Assembly (NCBI RefSeq): GCF_964355755.1
Contig: NC_092670.1
Location: 11,779,201-11,843,200, forward strand
Origin: Antedon mediterranea
Taxonomy: Eukaryota; Echinodermata; Crinoidea; Comatulida; Antedonidae
Length of the DNA stretch: 64,000 nt
Reading direction: 5' to 3'
This document shows positions 12,468-22,179 of this stretch, piece by piece. Position numbers and translations under genes: made by a program. The notes under the pieces were generated by a model, which did no database searches, was not told the origin of the DNA, and worked only from the letters and a program-made list of their open reading frames with translations. The first letter of the stretch is position 1, and every line of letters starts with the position of its first letter.

Positions 12468-14220
12468 CGTAGAATTAGGGTGTGTAGAAAGCGACGACCT
12501 CGAATTGGACGACCCGGGCGACCTAGAATTGGACGACCTAGAATTGGACGACCCATAACACGAAACCGACGACCCCTATAATAGCCTAGCCTAGCCTAGG
12601 CCTAAGTATGGTATAACATCCCGAAGCCGAACATAACCAAAGATCTTTAAACCATACCTTATATAATACTCGCAAGCAAGCAATTGATTGAAAAAATACA
12701 GAAATATCGCCATTTGATACTGAATGTGCCGACACGAACAAACGAACAGATATGGAACGCCAAGAGTGCATCATTAAAACTGCATTCGACTCGATTAGCA
12801 CACGAAATATCATAAACATGGCAACCTTTTCCAGCGGCAGGTAAGGCTATTTTACCTCCATGGTTTGACCATGGAGGTATAAAAATATTTTTATACCTCC
12901 ATGGTTTGACCGTATACAATGCATGTGTGAAATGTAAAGCTTTCTTATGGCCCTCCCCATGCAGGATTAGGCCAAGTTGAGCCGCCGACAAGTTGAGGCG
13001 CCGCCAGAAAAACGTTATTTTCTATGAAACGCCAAATGCTTACTTTCGCCGGTGCTCGTTTCTAATTAATAGAAGTTCTATTTATATTAATTATTAGATA
13101 TAACGATGTATATTCCAAAGTTTATATATCACGGTTTTTAGTATATATTATTAGATATTATAATTAAAGAGAAATAATTATGAATATCTGACTTGTAAAT
13201 TCCAAAATATAAGGCCTAAAACATGACCGAAAATGATCGTTTTTAGCCAAAAATGACGTAAACATGTTGCCCCCTCAGGCGGCAGTTGAATTGAAGTAAA
13301 ATAATTGCATAAAATCACCGTTTTTTAGTAAAATATTTTGTGTATTAACATTGTAAAATTCAATAAAATATGATATTAAAAGATAGTAAATAAAAAATAA
13401 TAATTATTTAACCTCATTCGAAGAATATCAATACTCTATTAGTCCTGAGAGACAACGTGATTTTACGTGGTAGGCATACACGCGAGAAAAATATTATGGA
13501 GTGCACTGCACTGTTTTACCTTGAAAGATTAAAAACAATTAAATTATTAAATATGACTACTTTCCTTTGCTGTTTCAAACCAACAAAATTGTAGTATGTA
13601 ATTGTTATTTATTTTCATGACACAATAAACCTAAAGACCATGAACTTATGTAGGGCCTACTAGGACACCACTCTATCACTACGCGAAATGTCGTAAAAGA
13701 CGCACTGGCCGTTTCATAGAAATTACCGGCGGCTCAACTTGTCGGCGGCCCAACCGGTCATATCCCCCCCATGCACATGTTACGCTGCTTGGTAGGCCTA
13801 TAGTGTTCGTTATAAGAAGACGAGATGTTTATACGTCCATGGTTTAAGCATGTATTGTATAATATTTATTTCTTTTTAATTTATTTTTAATATGTCGAAT
13901 GCAGTTTTAATGATGCACTCTTGGCGTTCCATATCTTTTCGTTTGTTCGTGTCGACACAATCAGTATCAAATGGCGATATTTCTGTATTTTTTCAATCAA
14001 TTGCTTGCTTGCGAGTATTATATAATAAGGTATAGTTTAAAGATCTTTGGCTATGTTCGGCTTCGGGATGTTATACCACACTTAGGCCTAGGCTAGGCTA
14101 TAGGGGTCGTCGGTTTCGTGTTATGGGTCGTTCAATTCGAGGTCGTTCAATTCGAGGTCGCCCGGGTCGTTGGGGTCGTCCAATTCGAGGTCGTCGCTTT
14201 CTACACACCCCGTAGAATTA
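12468..14220. mobile_element. Long-TIR DNA transposon with 10-bp target duplication (MULE-like), non-autonomous
   Basis: The element spans 12478-14210 and is flanked on both sides by CGTAGAATTA (12468-12477 and 14211-14220). Its termini are inverted repeats of about 313 bp (12478-12790 and 13896-14210) beginning GGGTGTGTAGAAAGCGACGA. The outer 100 bp of each arm carries several copies of a GAATTGGACGACC-like motif, possibly transposase binding sites. Long TIRs with 9-10 bp target duplications are the hallmark of Mutator-like elements, so that class is inferred. No transposase frame is present. A second inverted-repeat unit lies inside. Confidence 0.85.
12981..13749. mobile_element. Inner inverted-repeat element nested in the long-TIR transposon
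   Basis: GCCGCCGACAAGTTGA at 12981 is matched in inverted orientation by TCAACTTGTCGGCGGC ending at 13749, with TTTCTATGAAACG and its complement just inside. The interior is AT-rich and non-coding. Just outside the left end, about 12850-12910, lie two short hairpins built on ACCTCCATGG, a motif that recurs near 15695. Whether this is a second insertion or part of the host transposon is unclear. Confidence 0.6.
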
Positions 14221-15774
14221 TGTGGTGTTGTTGCTTGATTGTAAATTGCCCAGATTCTTCATTAGAAAAGAACTGATCAATTTGAACTGATATTAAGGAG
14301 TCTTTAGAACATGACAGATATTAAGATGTCCTCTATAAACGGAGTCCTCACAAACTCATATAAGAGGTCCTCTTGTAAAATCAGGTTCCCGTCGAATTTA
14401 TTTTAGATAAGTAACTAAATTATCATGGATTTCGTACCCACCATTCCATCGATAGCTTTTTTTTTCTCTTTTGTGGTGCAAACACCACTTTTATCCACAT
14501 TCATTATATTATCTCATGTCATTACATAAAATCATATTATTTAACACATTTGTTAATTCCCAATGTCGTTACAATTCATCAGTAACATTTTTACATTTAT
14601 GAATTCCGTATTGCCTCCTATTTTCATTAATGTTCTTCGTTTTAAAATATTTTACACATAAAGAATTTGTGAGATTTTCAATTGTTTGTTTTAATTTTAC
14701 AACCCGGATTATACAATGTATTTATATACAAGATAAAACGAATTAAATCAGATCAGCACCACCTGTAACTCGTATCACTGTGAATTCCTTTTCTGATAAT
14801 CGAGCAAATTAGAATTTATATTAACATAATAGTATTTCTTAAAGCTACCCATTTTTCTATACTTGTTTCTTTATTGTTATATCTTTCACATTCAATGTTA
14901 AGCATATTGCTTTCCTTTTGAATGAATTCCATAAAGATTTACCCACTGGCTTATTTAAAGATGTATTGTCCCCCTGAACAATTTTTTTTTTTAAAGGCCA
15001 TTTTAATGATACATAAAAGTTATTCACTTTGAAAAAAAATTGGATCAAAAAAAAAATTATTTACCTTAGAAAATCGTAATTTCAAGTAAAAAATAGTCAA
15101 CCGGAAGTCGGTTGGCTGGCAGCCAGCTGGCTTCCGGTTTAATTTAACCCTTGACCTGAATTAGCTTATGAATTATGCATATTGTATGATTCTTGTGCGT
15201 GTATGTGACCTCTAGGTCATCAGAAAAAAAATACGACGTGATATGGCGAGACGACGATGTGGGAAAGTTCTGTAGTTTAACAACAACAAAAACAACTCCT
15301 ACTTGAAGAAAAGACTATGGCTAGGCCCTAGCAGATTGGTAAGTAAGAACTGTAGTTTCTATGGTGCAGCTTTGTTAGTTAGTATAGGAAGCCTAGCTAG
15401 CCCATTACAGCTGTACTGGCTATCTAGTGTACTATCCCCTATCTATTGGCTAGTCCTAGAGTAGTAGCTAGTCTAGTAGTGGTAGTAGTACTAGGCCTAG
15501 TTGTAGGCCTGAGTGAGGGTTCACCCTGAGTGAGTAGCAGGCCTAGCTAATACTTATAGATACAACTTGTAAGCCTTATTAATAGTTATAGCCAACCTAG
15601 CTTTAAATAGGATTAGGCCTATAACATTCATCTGTGAGCATGGAGTAAGGAATAAGGTTTTAGCATGAGAGGTATAAAAATAAAATATTTTATACCTCCA
15701 TGGTTTTATTGTGACTTGTGTGAATTTCGACACCACCAACTCGTCTTATTTTTAGTATAATACTATAATATTAA
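14221..15774. other. No gene seen; one end of a TTAA-type MITE and a hairpin
   Basis: TTAAAGATGTATTGTCCCCC starts at 14955 and matches the terminus of the complete element at 39876-40228; the opposite terminus is not present. An imperfect palindrome at 15099-15138 begins AACCGGAAG and ends CTTCCGGTT. The 15300-15550 region is rich in AGGCCT and TAG runs. No gene is supported. Confidence 0.5.
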
Positions 15775-16176
15775 TGTAAAGAAGACCCGTGTCACACGTT
15801 AACGTTTCCAAACAACTTTAATTCAACAATGATCAGATGTTCGAAATCTGCACCAACAATAACAAATTACATAAACACATGCATAAAGCTAGGCCTAGAC
15901 CACTGTATAAAGCTCCCAAAAGCAAACTAGACAAAAAACTCATTAGAGCTACAGTATATAATAATATCAAAGTACAATACAGTGAATGCACTACTCAAAG
16001 AACTTACACTATTACGTCTACATTAAGGTTATATTTCACGGGAATTCTCATAAGATGTGCGTATCAATCACCAATTCAAAGATTCACATGGTCAACATGA
16101 CCTCTGACCCACTCTTATTATCTAGAACTAGAGAGGGCGCTAAACCATTAAACAAGATATAAAGTCAAACTTTACA
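15775..16176 (-). repeat. 3' LTR of the BEL/Pao element
   Basis: 402 bp, running from TGTAAAG to CTTTACA. Compared with the 5' LTR at 20235-20625 it carries 11 extra bases near 15948 and about one further visible substitution. The LTR tip abuts the ATTAA target duplication. Confidence 0.93.
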
Positions 16177-16195
16177 TTCCGCCCCACGAAACAAA

Positions 16196-16807
16196 CTATT
16201 CATTAATGCCGTCTACTGCCACTAGAACGATCAATCGTTGCACTGCACGAGTTACAGTCTGCTTCGCATTTCTATCTTCATTTCTTAATTCAACTTGCAC
16301 CGTTCTCACTTTTCCGTTTATGTCTGGATACACACTGGAACCCAATCCCATCCTCCATTTCCCACGGGCGGTGTTGCTATCCTGCACCAACACGACATCT
16401 CCGATCTGCATATTTCTCTTCTCATGATGCCATTTTTGTCTAACTATTAATGATGGGAAGTAATCTCTGTTCCATTTAACCCAGAAAGACTTTATTAAGC
16501 TTTGTACAAATTCGATACGGTTTCTAATGTTATTGGTAGCTCTCCATGGTCCACTCGGTACTCTGGTTGTAGCACGTCCCAATAAAATCGTATTTGGACA
16601 TAAGTATGCCCCATCTTCGGGATCGGTTGGATGTCTCCCAATTGGCCTTTCGTTAACCAAGTTGGCTACCTCAAATAGCACGGTTTGTAATTCGTTAAAT
16701 GGAAGAACTTGTCCACCAATGGCATGATGTATACCTTTTTTATACCTTTGTTCAGTATCTCTGTTACTCCATTTTGCCAGGGAGAATCCGCGGCTGAAAA
16801 CTTCCAA
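16196..16807 (-). CDS. Integrase C-terminal part of the BEL/Pao element (frame-shifted from the main ORF)
   Basis: The frame encodes the end of the catalytic core and the C-terminal region typical of BEL/Pao integrases: FNELQTVLFEVANLVNERPI, then PNTILLGR, then a basic C-terminal domain containing WHHEKRNMQIGDVVLVQD (DUF5641-like). It continues the homology of the 892-codon frame but lies one base out of register. The break falls at a run of six A on the coding strand (16736-16741). This may be a mutation or a homopolymer error. The frame stops 20 bp before the LTR. Confidence 0.85.
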   Translation of the reverse strand: MEVFSRGFSLAKWSNRDTEQRYKKGIHHAIGGQVLPFNELQTVLFEVANLVNERPIGRHPTDPEDGAYLCPNTILLGRATTRVPSGPWRATNNIRNRIEFVQSLIKSFWVKWNRDYFPSLIVRQKWHHEKRNMQIGDVVLVQDSNTARGKWRMGLGSSVYPDINGKVRTVQVELRNEDRNAKQTVTRAVQRLIVLVAVDGINE

Positions 16808-19344
16808 GTAGTACCTTTGGTGATGCCGAAATCATGAAGATCACTCTCCTGCCATCCGTCAATTACCCCTTTTAACTCCTTCGAAGCAGAAACTAATTGA
16901 TTGTATATCTCAGTGGGGTATCCTCTTATGGACACAAATCTACGAAATGCTTGTAGAAATCCAGTTGTGCTGTAGTCCGTGGCGAGGTCTAGATATACGG
17001 CTTGAGTAACAAAACAGGTGAATATGATTCCATAAGCTTTTCCTCTTGCTCTCTTGTTTACTTCGCCACGAGTTATAAATGGACCAAACAAGTCAACACC
17101 GATGAATGACCATGGTGGAGAGGGCTTCAATCGCTCAATAGGTAATTGTCCCATCTGTTGTCCGGACATGTCTTTCTCTCTCTTCCTACAAGGAACACAA
17201 TGGTGTCTGATGCTTTTGGCTAATCTCTGTAAATTCAGAATCCAATACCTCAAACGAACAAGGGATACGGTAGACTGTACACCACAATGACTCCTATTAT
17301 GTGCATGTGTAACATATAGTTTCGAAAATCGATGGTTTGCTGTCAATAGCGGTACTTCTTGGTTGTTGTAGCTAAAGTTAATATGCCTCTGCGCACGAGC
17401 TCCTACTACAATCACACCATCATCTTGTACTCTAGGTGATAGCTTAGCATACTGGTCATCGAATCGTTTTTCATTGTTTATGAGCAAGTCCATTATTGGT
17501 TTTTGGCACTCGATAATCCACAAGAGTTCGGCTTCATTGATGTCATTTGCTGTTAGAACATTTAAAGCGCCGGCAATTTTTTTCATTTTATACATGTTTT
17601 TCATTTTCGTGTTGTATACAACAGCCTTCTCTGGATCCTTTTTTAACCTATTCTCAAGAGATTTTAGAGCGAAAAGTGCGGCGTTTCGATTATTTGGCAA
17701 TTCAGCTGGGTCTTTAATCCAGGGATATTCTGCAATCCAATGAGAACCACAAAATTTGAGATTTTTCTCGATCAACGCCATTTCCCTTTCTTCCTTCAGT
17801 GTGTATTCCTTTGCGCCAACGGGACATCTCCCACAACGACAGCTACCACATTGAGGGTTGCACTGAACACCCATTCCTGCCATCTTAATAAATGAATCCA
17901 AACTGCAAGTTGTAACATGATGTATTAATGCTGCAGTCTTTACAAGCGTTGTTGTATTTTCTTTTAGGGTTGGATGTGAACCGCCCAAGCATTTTCCAAA
18001 TCGGTTCTCGAGCAAAAGTAGATGTTCCGCAGCTTCCATTCTTATTGGGTGATAACCTGCGTACTCGTATCCTACAAGCAAGTCAACTTGGCCAGTTGGT
18101 CGCTTGATCTCTTCAAATCGGACTTTACTGAATAGTCCCACTACATGCTGCACTGCTATGCATTCTATATTTGACGTAATCTGGTCAATACCGTATGCAG
18201 ATATGTTGATCACGGATCCCTGTTTGTCGATTAGAGGTACAATATAATGGAAACTGTCTATTTCCTCTGTTAGTCCTCCAATCTTCGTAATGGCAATTTT
18301 CAGAGGCTGACCCTTAAGCTTGGCTGCCCTTGCCGATTTGTTTGTTACGAGAGATGCCGTTGCACAGCCATCAAACAAGACATTCATATGCCCAGCTCCC
18401 ACCTTTATGCTCATCAACTGCAAAAGGCAGGCTCCAGTTTGTTTAGAAGTGGCGACCCCCGTGTGGTGATTTAATGTTGTTTTGGGTTGACTATTGTCTC
18501 CAACAGTATCGTCATGTAGGCTTGAGTGGTGTAAGCGTGAACATTCAGATACACCACATTGTCGTTTGTTTTTGCATTCAGCTATACGATGCCCTCTTAC
18601 TAGGCAGCCAAAACATGCACCCTTGGCCCTAACAAGTTGTGTTTTGTCAGATAGGTTCATTGCAATGTAAGCCCGGCATTCAGGCGTGGTATGCTGGCCC
18701 ATGTCATGGACTAAGCAGTTCTTGTTGTTTTCAGATTTGGGTGCGTCGTTTCTCTCTTCAATGTTTGTGGTGTTAATGGTAAAGCGCGAAGACGGCTTCG
18801 ATCTCACTCCCGACACTTCGTATTCTACACTTTTCTTTTCCCTCACTAAAAATTTAAGAAGCGCAGGAAATCTGTCAGTTCTATCAATTACTGCTTTTTC
18901 ATCATATAATGACCGTGACCATTCTCTTCGAATAGCAGGTGGCAATCTCCTCTCAATGTCACTAACCACTCTGGTGTTGGACATTTCCTTCTCCATTCCT
19001 AATTTCCGTAGGTCATTATGACCTCTCTCGATGATGTCGACAAACTCAACAAATCTTTTGTCGTCTCCGTCCTTGAGTGAGTCGATACTTTCAAAGTCAT
19101 GCATAACGGCATCTGCTAATTTTATTGGGTCGCCATACCGCTCATCCAATCGCTTCCATATTTCGTTGATATCATCATCTACGGCGCCTACAACTTGTAG
19201 AGGTTTTTCTCCAAGAGATTTCCGCAAAACGAATGCTGCTTGATCCCTTGTGGTCTCAGGCAAAATGAATTTTAGAAAGTCTGTTTTGAATCTAGGGTAG
19301 GCCCTTACATCTCCGTCAAAGGTTGGCAATCGCATTTTTTCCAA
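16666..19344 (-). CDS. BEL/Pao gag-protease-integrase polyprotein with RT/RNase H missing
   Basis: 892 codons. In order: a DUF1759 capsid-like region beginning MRLPTFDGDVRAYPRFK; a zinc-knuckle region near residues 265-300 (CFGCLVRGHRIAEC); a DUF1758-type protease region with FDGCATASLV; then the usual lead-in to the RT (EYPWIKDPAELPNN). The text then jumps near 17580-17600 to the pre-integrase region with an HHCC finger (HAHNRSHCG, CVPC) and the integrase core. The first Asp (FIGVDLFGPF) and the final Glu (NGVTEI) are visible. The segment that should hold the second catalytic Asp is shortened to EIYNQLVSASKEL (about 16880-16912), so the Asp is absent. The RT loss is in frame. The first and last parts overlap neighbouring frames through one-base shifts. 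Confidence 0.9.
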   Translation of the reverse strand: MEKMRLPTFDGDVRAYPRFKTDFLKFILPETTRDQAAFVLRKSLGEKPLQVVGAVDDDINEIWKRLDERYGDPIKLADAVMHDFESIDSLKDGDDKRFVEFVDIIERGHNDLRKLGMEKEMSNTRVVSDIERRLPPAIRREWSRSLYDEKAVIDRTDRFPALLKFLVREKKSVEYEVSGVRSKPSSRFTINTTNIEERNDAPKSENNKNCLVHDMGQHTTPECRAYIAMNLSDKTQLVRAKGACFGCLVRGHRIAECKNKRQCGVSECSRLHHSSLHDDTVGDNSQPKTTLNHHTGVATSKQTGACLLQLMSIKVGAGHMNVLFDGCATASLVTNKSARAAKLKGQPLKIAITKIGGLTEEIDSFHYIVPLIDKQGSVINISAYGIDQITSNIECIAVQHVVGLFSKVRFEEIKRPTGQVDLLVGYEYAGYHPIRMEAAEHLLLLENRFGKCLGGSHPTLKENTTTLVKTAALIHHVTTCSLDSFIKMAGMGVQCNPQCGSCRCGRCPVGAKEYTLKEEREMALIEKNLKFCGSHWIAEYPWIKDPAELPNNRNAALFALKSLENRLKKDPEKAVVYNTKMKNMYKMKKIAGALNVLTANDINEAELLWIIECQKPIMDLLINNEKRFDDQYAKLSPRVQDDGVIVVGARAQRHINFSYNNQEVPLLTANHRFSKLYVTHAHNRSHCGVQSTVSLVRLRYWILNLQRLAKSIRHHCVPCRKREKDMSGQQMGQLPIERLKPSPPWSFIGVDLFGPFITRGEVNKRARGKAYGIIFTCFVTQAVYLDLATDYSTTGFLQAFRRFVSIRGYPTEIYNQLVSASKELKGVIDGWQESDLHDFGITKGTTWKFSAADSPWQNGVTEILNKGIKKVYIMPLVDKFFHLTNYKPCYLR

Positions 19345-20030
19345 TTGTATACCGCCTTTTTATTTCTCTTTTCATCTACTGTCTTCTGAGTTTTGCTTTT
19401 GTCGAGGTGCTCCAAAAATATAGCAACAGCACTACTGGTCTCGCCGTACTTATCACGTACTGACTGGAGCCACAGATTTTCATTTATTGCCTCTTCATTG
19501 GGAAGCATGGAAACGTATTGCATATGTGCAGTTTTTACGTCTTCCATCAATTTTACAAGGTCAGCCCTTGCAGCTTTAACACCCTCAACAGAATTCTTGT
19601 TAATCAATTGGATTATCTGATCGCAAAGTTGTTGAAAATCATCATGTTGTATGCTACGAACGTTTTTCGCTCTCATTGCTGATATTTGGACTTCTTCCTC
19701 CTGCAGATGCCTTCTGTCAATTGCCTCAGAATCTATGTGCTGTTCATTAATGCGTGTTTTGTGTCTAAGTATCATTTCTCTTACTTCATCATATGTCTTC
19801 TCTAGTTGGCCAATCCAATTCTCATTCTCCTCTTCGTCCTTTGCAGACTGTAAAACTACTGATTCATGTCGATCGTTTACTGATTTCCAGGCTTCCTTCA
19901 AGTCAGCATTCAGCATATGTACATATTCTATTGTTTTATTCTGGTCAATTGCGGCGACGATAGAATTACAAATTCTTGTAAAACGTCCCTTGGCAATACG
20001 TCTCAATTTCTTATAATCGGGGTCAGCCAT
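19305..20030 (-). CDS. N-terminal gag frame of the BEL/Pao element
   Basis: 241 codons of highly charged, largely helical sequence rich in Glu, Lys and Gln, consistent with the coiled-coil N-terminal gag of BEL/Pao elements. It ends in a short out-of-frame tail overlapping the start of the 892-codon frame. The homology passes between the two frames at a run of six A on the coding strand (19335-19340), one base out of register. A programmed shift is possible, but a lost base fits equally well. The start codon lies about 205 bp downstream of the 5' LTR. Confidence 0.8.
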   Translation of the reverse strand: MADPDYKKLRRIAKGRFTRICNSIVAAIDQNKTIEYVHMLNADLKEAWKSVNDRHESVVLQSAKDEEENENWIGQLEKTYDEVREMILRHKTRINEQHIDSEAIDRRHLQEEEVQISAMRAKNVRSIQHDDFQQLCDQIIQLINKNSVEGVKAARADLVKLMEDVKTAHMQYVSMLPNEEAINENLWLQSVRDKYGETSSAVAIFLEHLDKSKTQKTVDEKRNKKAVYNWKKCDCQPLTEM

Positions 20031-20234
20031 GTTTTATAGAATAAAATTAAAGTCGGTGATTCAAGTGAATACAGTTCTGTGTATACAGTAATACAAGGAT
20101 GTAGCTCCTGGCGCAGTCAAATATTGGTATCACACCGAAAGAACGGTAACTTGAGTGCGTGATGAGCAGGTTCATAAACAGGTCAGCAGAGTGCTGTCAC
20201 TTCTCACTGTGCACGTAGAACACAGTATTTCGAA

Positions 20235-20625
20235 TGTAAAGAAGACCCGTGTCACACGTTAACGTTTCCAAACAACTTTAATTCAACAATGATCAGATGT
20301 TCGAAATCTGCAACAACAATAACAAATTACATAAACACATGCATAAAGCTAGGCCTAGACCACTGTATAAAGCTCCCAAAAGCAAACTAGACAAAAAACT
20401 CATTAGATAATAATATCAAAGTACAATACAGTGAATGCACTACTCAAAGAACTTACACTATTACGTCTACATTAAGGTTATATTTCACGGGAATTCTCAT
20501 AAGATGTGCGTATCAATCACCAATTCAAAGATTCACATGGTCAACATGACCTCTGACCCACTCTTATTATCTAGAACTAGAGAGGGCGCTAAACCATTAA
20601 ACAAGATATAAAGTCAAACTTTACA
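20235..20625 (-). repeat. 5' LTR of the BEL/Pao element
   Basis: 391 bp with TGTAAAG...CTTTACA termini, almost identical to 15775-16176 except for an 11-bp gap. It presumably carries the element's promoter, though no TATA box was assigned. The bases after it on the element strand, TTCGAAATACTGTG, do not start with TGG. Confidence 0.93.
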
Positions 20626-20630
20626 ATTAA

Positions 20631-21093
20631 TAATAGTCTTTAATTTATCATTATTCATATCACTTTTCATTCACTTTAAAACATTTAATTTTCTTTTCTA
20701 TGTAGAGTTTGTGATTAAAAAAAATTATACATAAGAGCAGCGAAACTCAAAAAGCGAAAACTTGTGAATGGCTGCCAAAAATAGAAAATAAGGTCACCAC
20801 CAGGGCCAGGAGAGATTATGGTGCTTGGTTTTTCTTTCATGATTAATTAGATTTTAATGCTAATATAAATTTGTGAAAATTGTAACTAGGCCTATACTGT
20901 ACATCCAATAATGTAATTATTTTAGAGAAAATGACCAAATAATCTAAGTTGAATATTTTTTGGAATGTGTACTTTACAGTACTTAGTACCGTTATGTTGA
21001 AAATTCTTCCAAAGCAATAACGTTCAAACCAACGTTCACACAATTAAACTTTTTATGTACATATTTTAATAAATAATGTCTTTCTTTTAATAG
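20631..21093. other. Probable intron sequence, no gene
   Basis: AT-rich DNA that ends in a polypyrimidine tract and AG (TTTCTTTTAATAG, AG at 21092-21093) immediately before the interrupted host exon. Nothing else is recognisable. Confidence 0.45.
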
Positions 21094-21241
21094 GTATTAA
21101 CACACTTGAATGAACAATATGAGCAAGTAGTGGAAAATGGTGAAGAAATCAACACAAAATGTGGTAGCAACATTCACAATATTTATTTGAACGTTTCTTA
21201 CTATGACACTTTAAAATGGATGAACAATCACAGAAGACAAG
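21094..21241 (+). CDS. Host terminal exon, 5' part, interrupted by a retrotransposon
   Basis: After the acceptor AG, an open frame begins VLTHLNEQYEQVVENG and runs for 49 codons to the target duplication ACAAG at 21237-21241. If the element and one copy of the duplication are ignored, the same frame resumes at 27304 and ends at TAG (27390-27392). That gives 78 uninterrupted sense codons preceded exactly by a splice acceptor, which argues for a genuine last coding exon broken by the insertion. I do not recognise the protein. Upstream exons were not identified; the BEL/Pao element may lie in the preceding intron. Confidence 0.6.
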
Positions 21242-21646
21242 TGTCATATTATTTATGTTGTGATTCTCTGTGTTTAGAGAAGGATGCTTTAGACCAGGTC
21301 CGCCTTATATTATTAGCCAATCAAAATCGTATAATTTTTGGAGGGAAAATGTTATCCTCCTCTGAAGCCTAAAATTTGCATATCCAGTATAAAAGTGGAA
21401 TGTAATAGATATTAGAGAAGAAGAGAGAATAAGATCAGAGTAGATAAACGGAAAGATGATAAAGAGAATATTAACGCTTGACTGGTAGTGGTAGAAAGAT
21501 GTATTAATCGAATTACAAGGAATAAAAGTTCTAGTTGAGTTAAATATACCTTTTGTATGAGTTATCATTCAGAAACAGCTGTGTACGTCGCGTGGAAATA
21601 TATACGCCTGAGAAAGCTCGGAACCAACTAAAATAAATTCACTACA
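21242..21646 (+). repeat. 5' LTR of the Gmr1-like element
   Basis: 405 bp, TGTCATATTA to TTCACTACA. It differs from the 3' LTR at about three visible positions (near 21476 and near 21576). It is AG-rich in its middle (AGAAGAAGAGAGAATAAG) and contains CCAGTATAAAAGTGG near 21385, a plausible TATA element. Confidence 0.95.
21385..21395 (+). promoter_or_regulatory. Candidate TATA box in the 5' LTR
   Basis: GTATAAAAGTGG-type sequence lies about 145 bp inside the 5' LTR and recurs in the 3' LTR, the expected place for a retrotransposon promoter. It is predicted from sequence only. Confidence 0.4.
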
Positions 21647-21660
21647 TGGTGGCAGCGGTG
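21647..21660 (+). other. Primer-binding site
   Basis: TGGTGGCAGCGGTG begins at the first base after the 5' LTR and has the TGG start expected of a site complementary to a tRNA 3' CCA end. The tRNA species was not determined. Confidence 0.8.
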
Positions 21661-22179
21661 AAAATTTTTGTTTACATGATTTAAGTATCAAGAAGAAGAA
21701 GAAGAAGTGACAGTGCCTACTCTACGGGCCTGTTAAATCAGTAACCAAAAAGTTAAATGGTTACGAAGATCTGGATTCCTGACAGTTTTTATACCGTGCG
21801 TTGTTTGGATATTACAACGAAGAAGAAGTACTGTTGAGCTCAAGGTACCTGCTCAAGACTGCTGGATATTCATCGGAGATACTTATATATTCACCGAGGT
21901 CTGAAAGAAGAAGACTGAAGTAACAGAAGGAAGCCCAGTAAAGTTGGAGAAGATTTGCAAAGCTGACTTTGTAAACTATTTTTTATTTCGAAAGTAAATA
22001 TTTGTACGGAGCGAACTTGGAACGTTGTTTGTGACTTTGAAGTAAATTAATGTCTTATATTGTATTGCATTTAAGAATTTATGTGGATTTCATATTAATC
22101 AACAAGGTAATACAAATACTTTTATAACATATTTTGTATACATAAGTTTACATATTTCATTAGTAAAATTGTTATTAGC

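Larger units (their letters stand above)
15770..20630 (-). mobile_element. BEL/Pao LTR retrotransposon lacking RT and RNase H
   Basis: The element proper is 15775-20625 on the minus strand, flanked by 5-bp ATTAA duplications (15770-15774 and 20626-20630). The LTRs have TGTAAAG...CTTTACA termini. Three adjoining frames encode gag, a DUF1759/DUF1758-type gag-protease region and integrase, in BEL/Pao style, but the reverse transcriptase and RNase H section is missing between the protease and integrase parts. No TGG-starting primer site follows the 5' LTR. A purine-rich GGGGCGGAA precedes the 3' LTR. The near-identity of the LTRs implies recent insertion; it would depend on another element for reverse transcription. 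Confidence 0.93.

Noticed and set aside
16206-20016. Plus-strand open frames across the BEL/Pao element
   Set aside because: They are antisense shadows of the gag-integrase frames.
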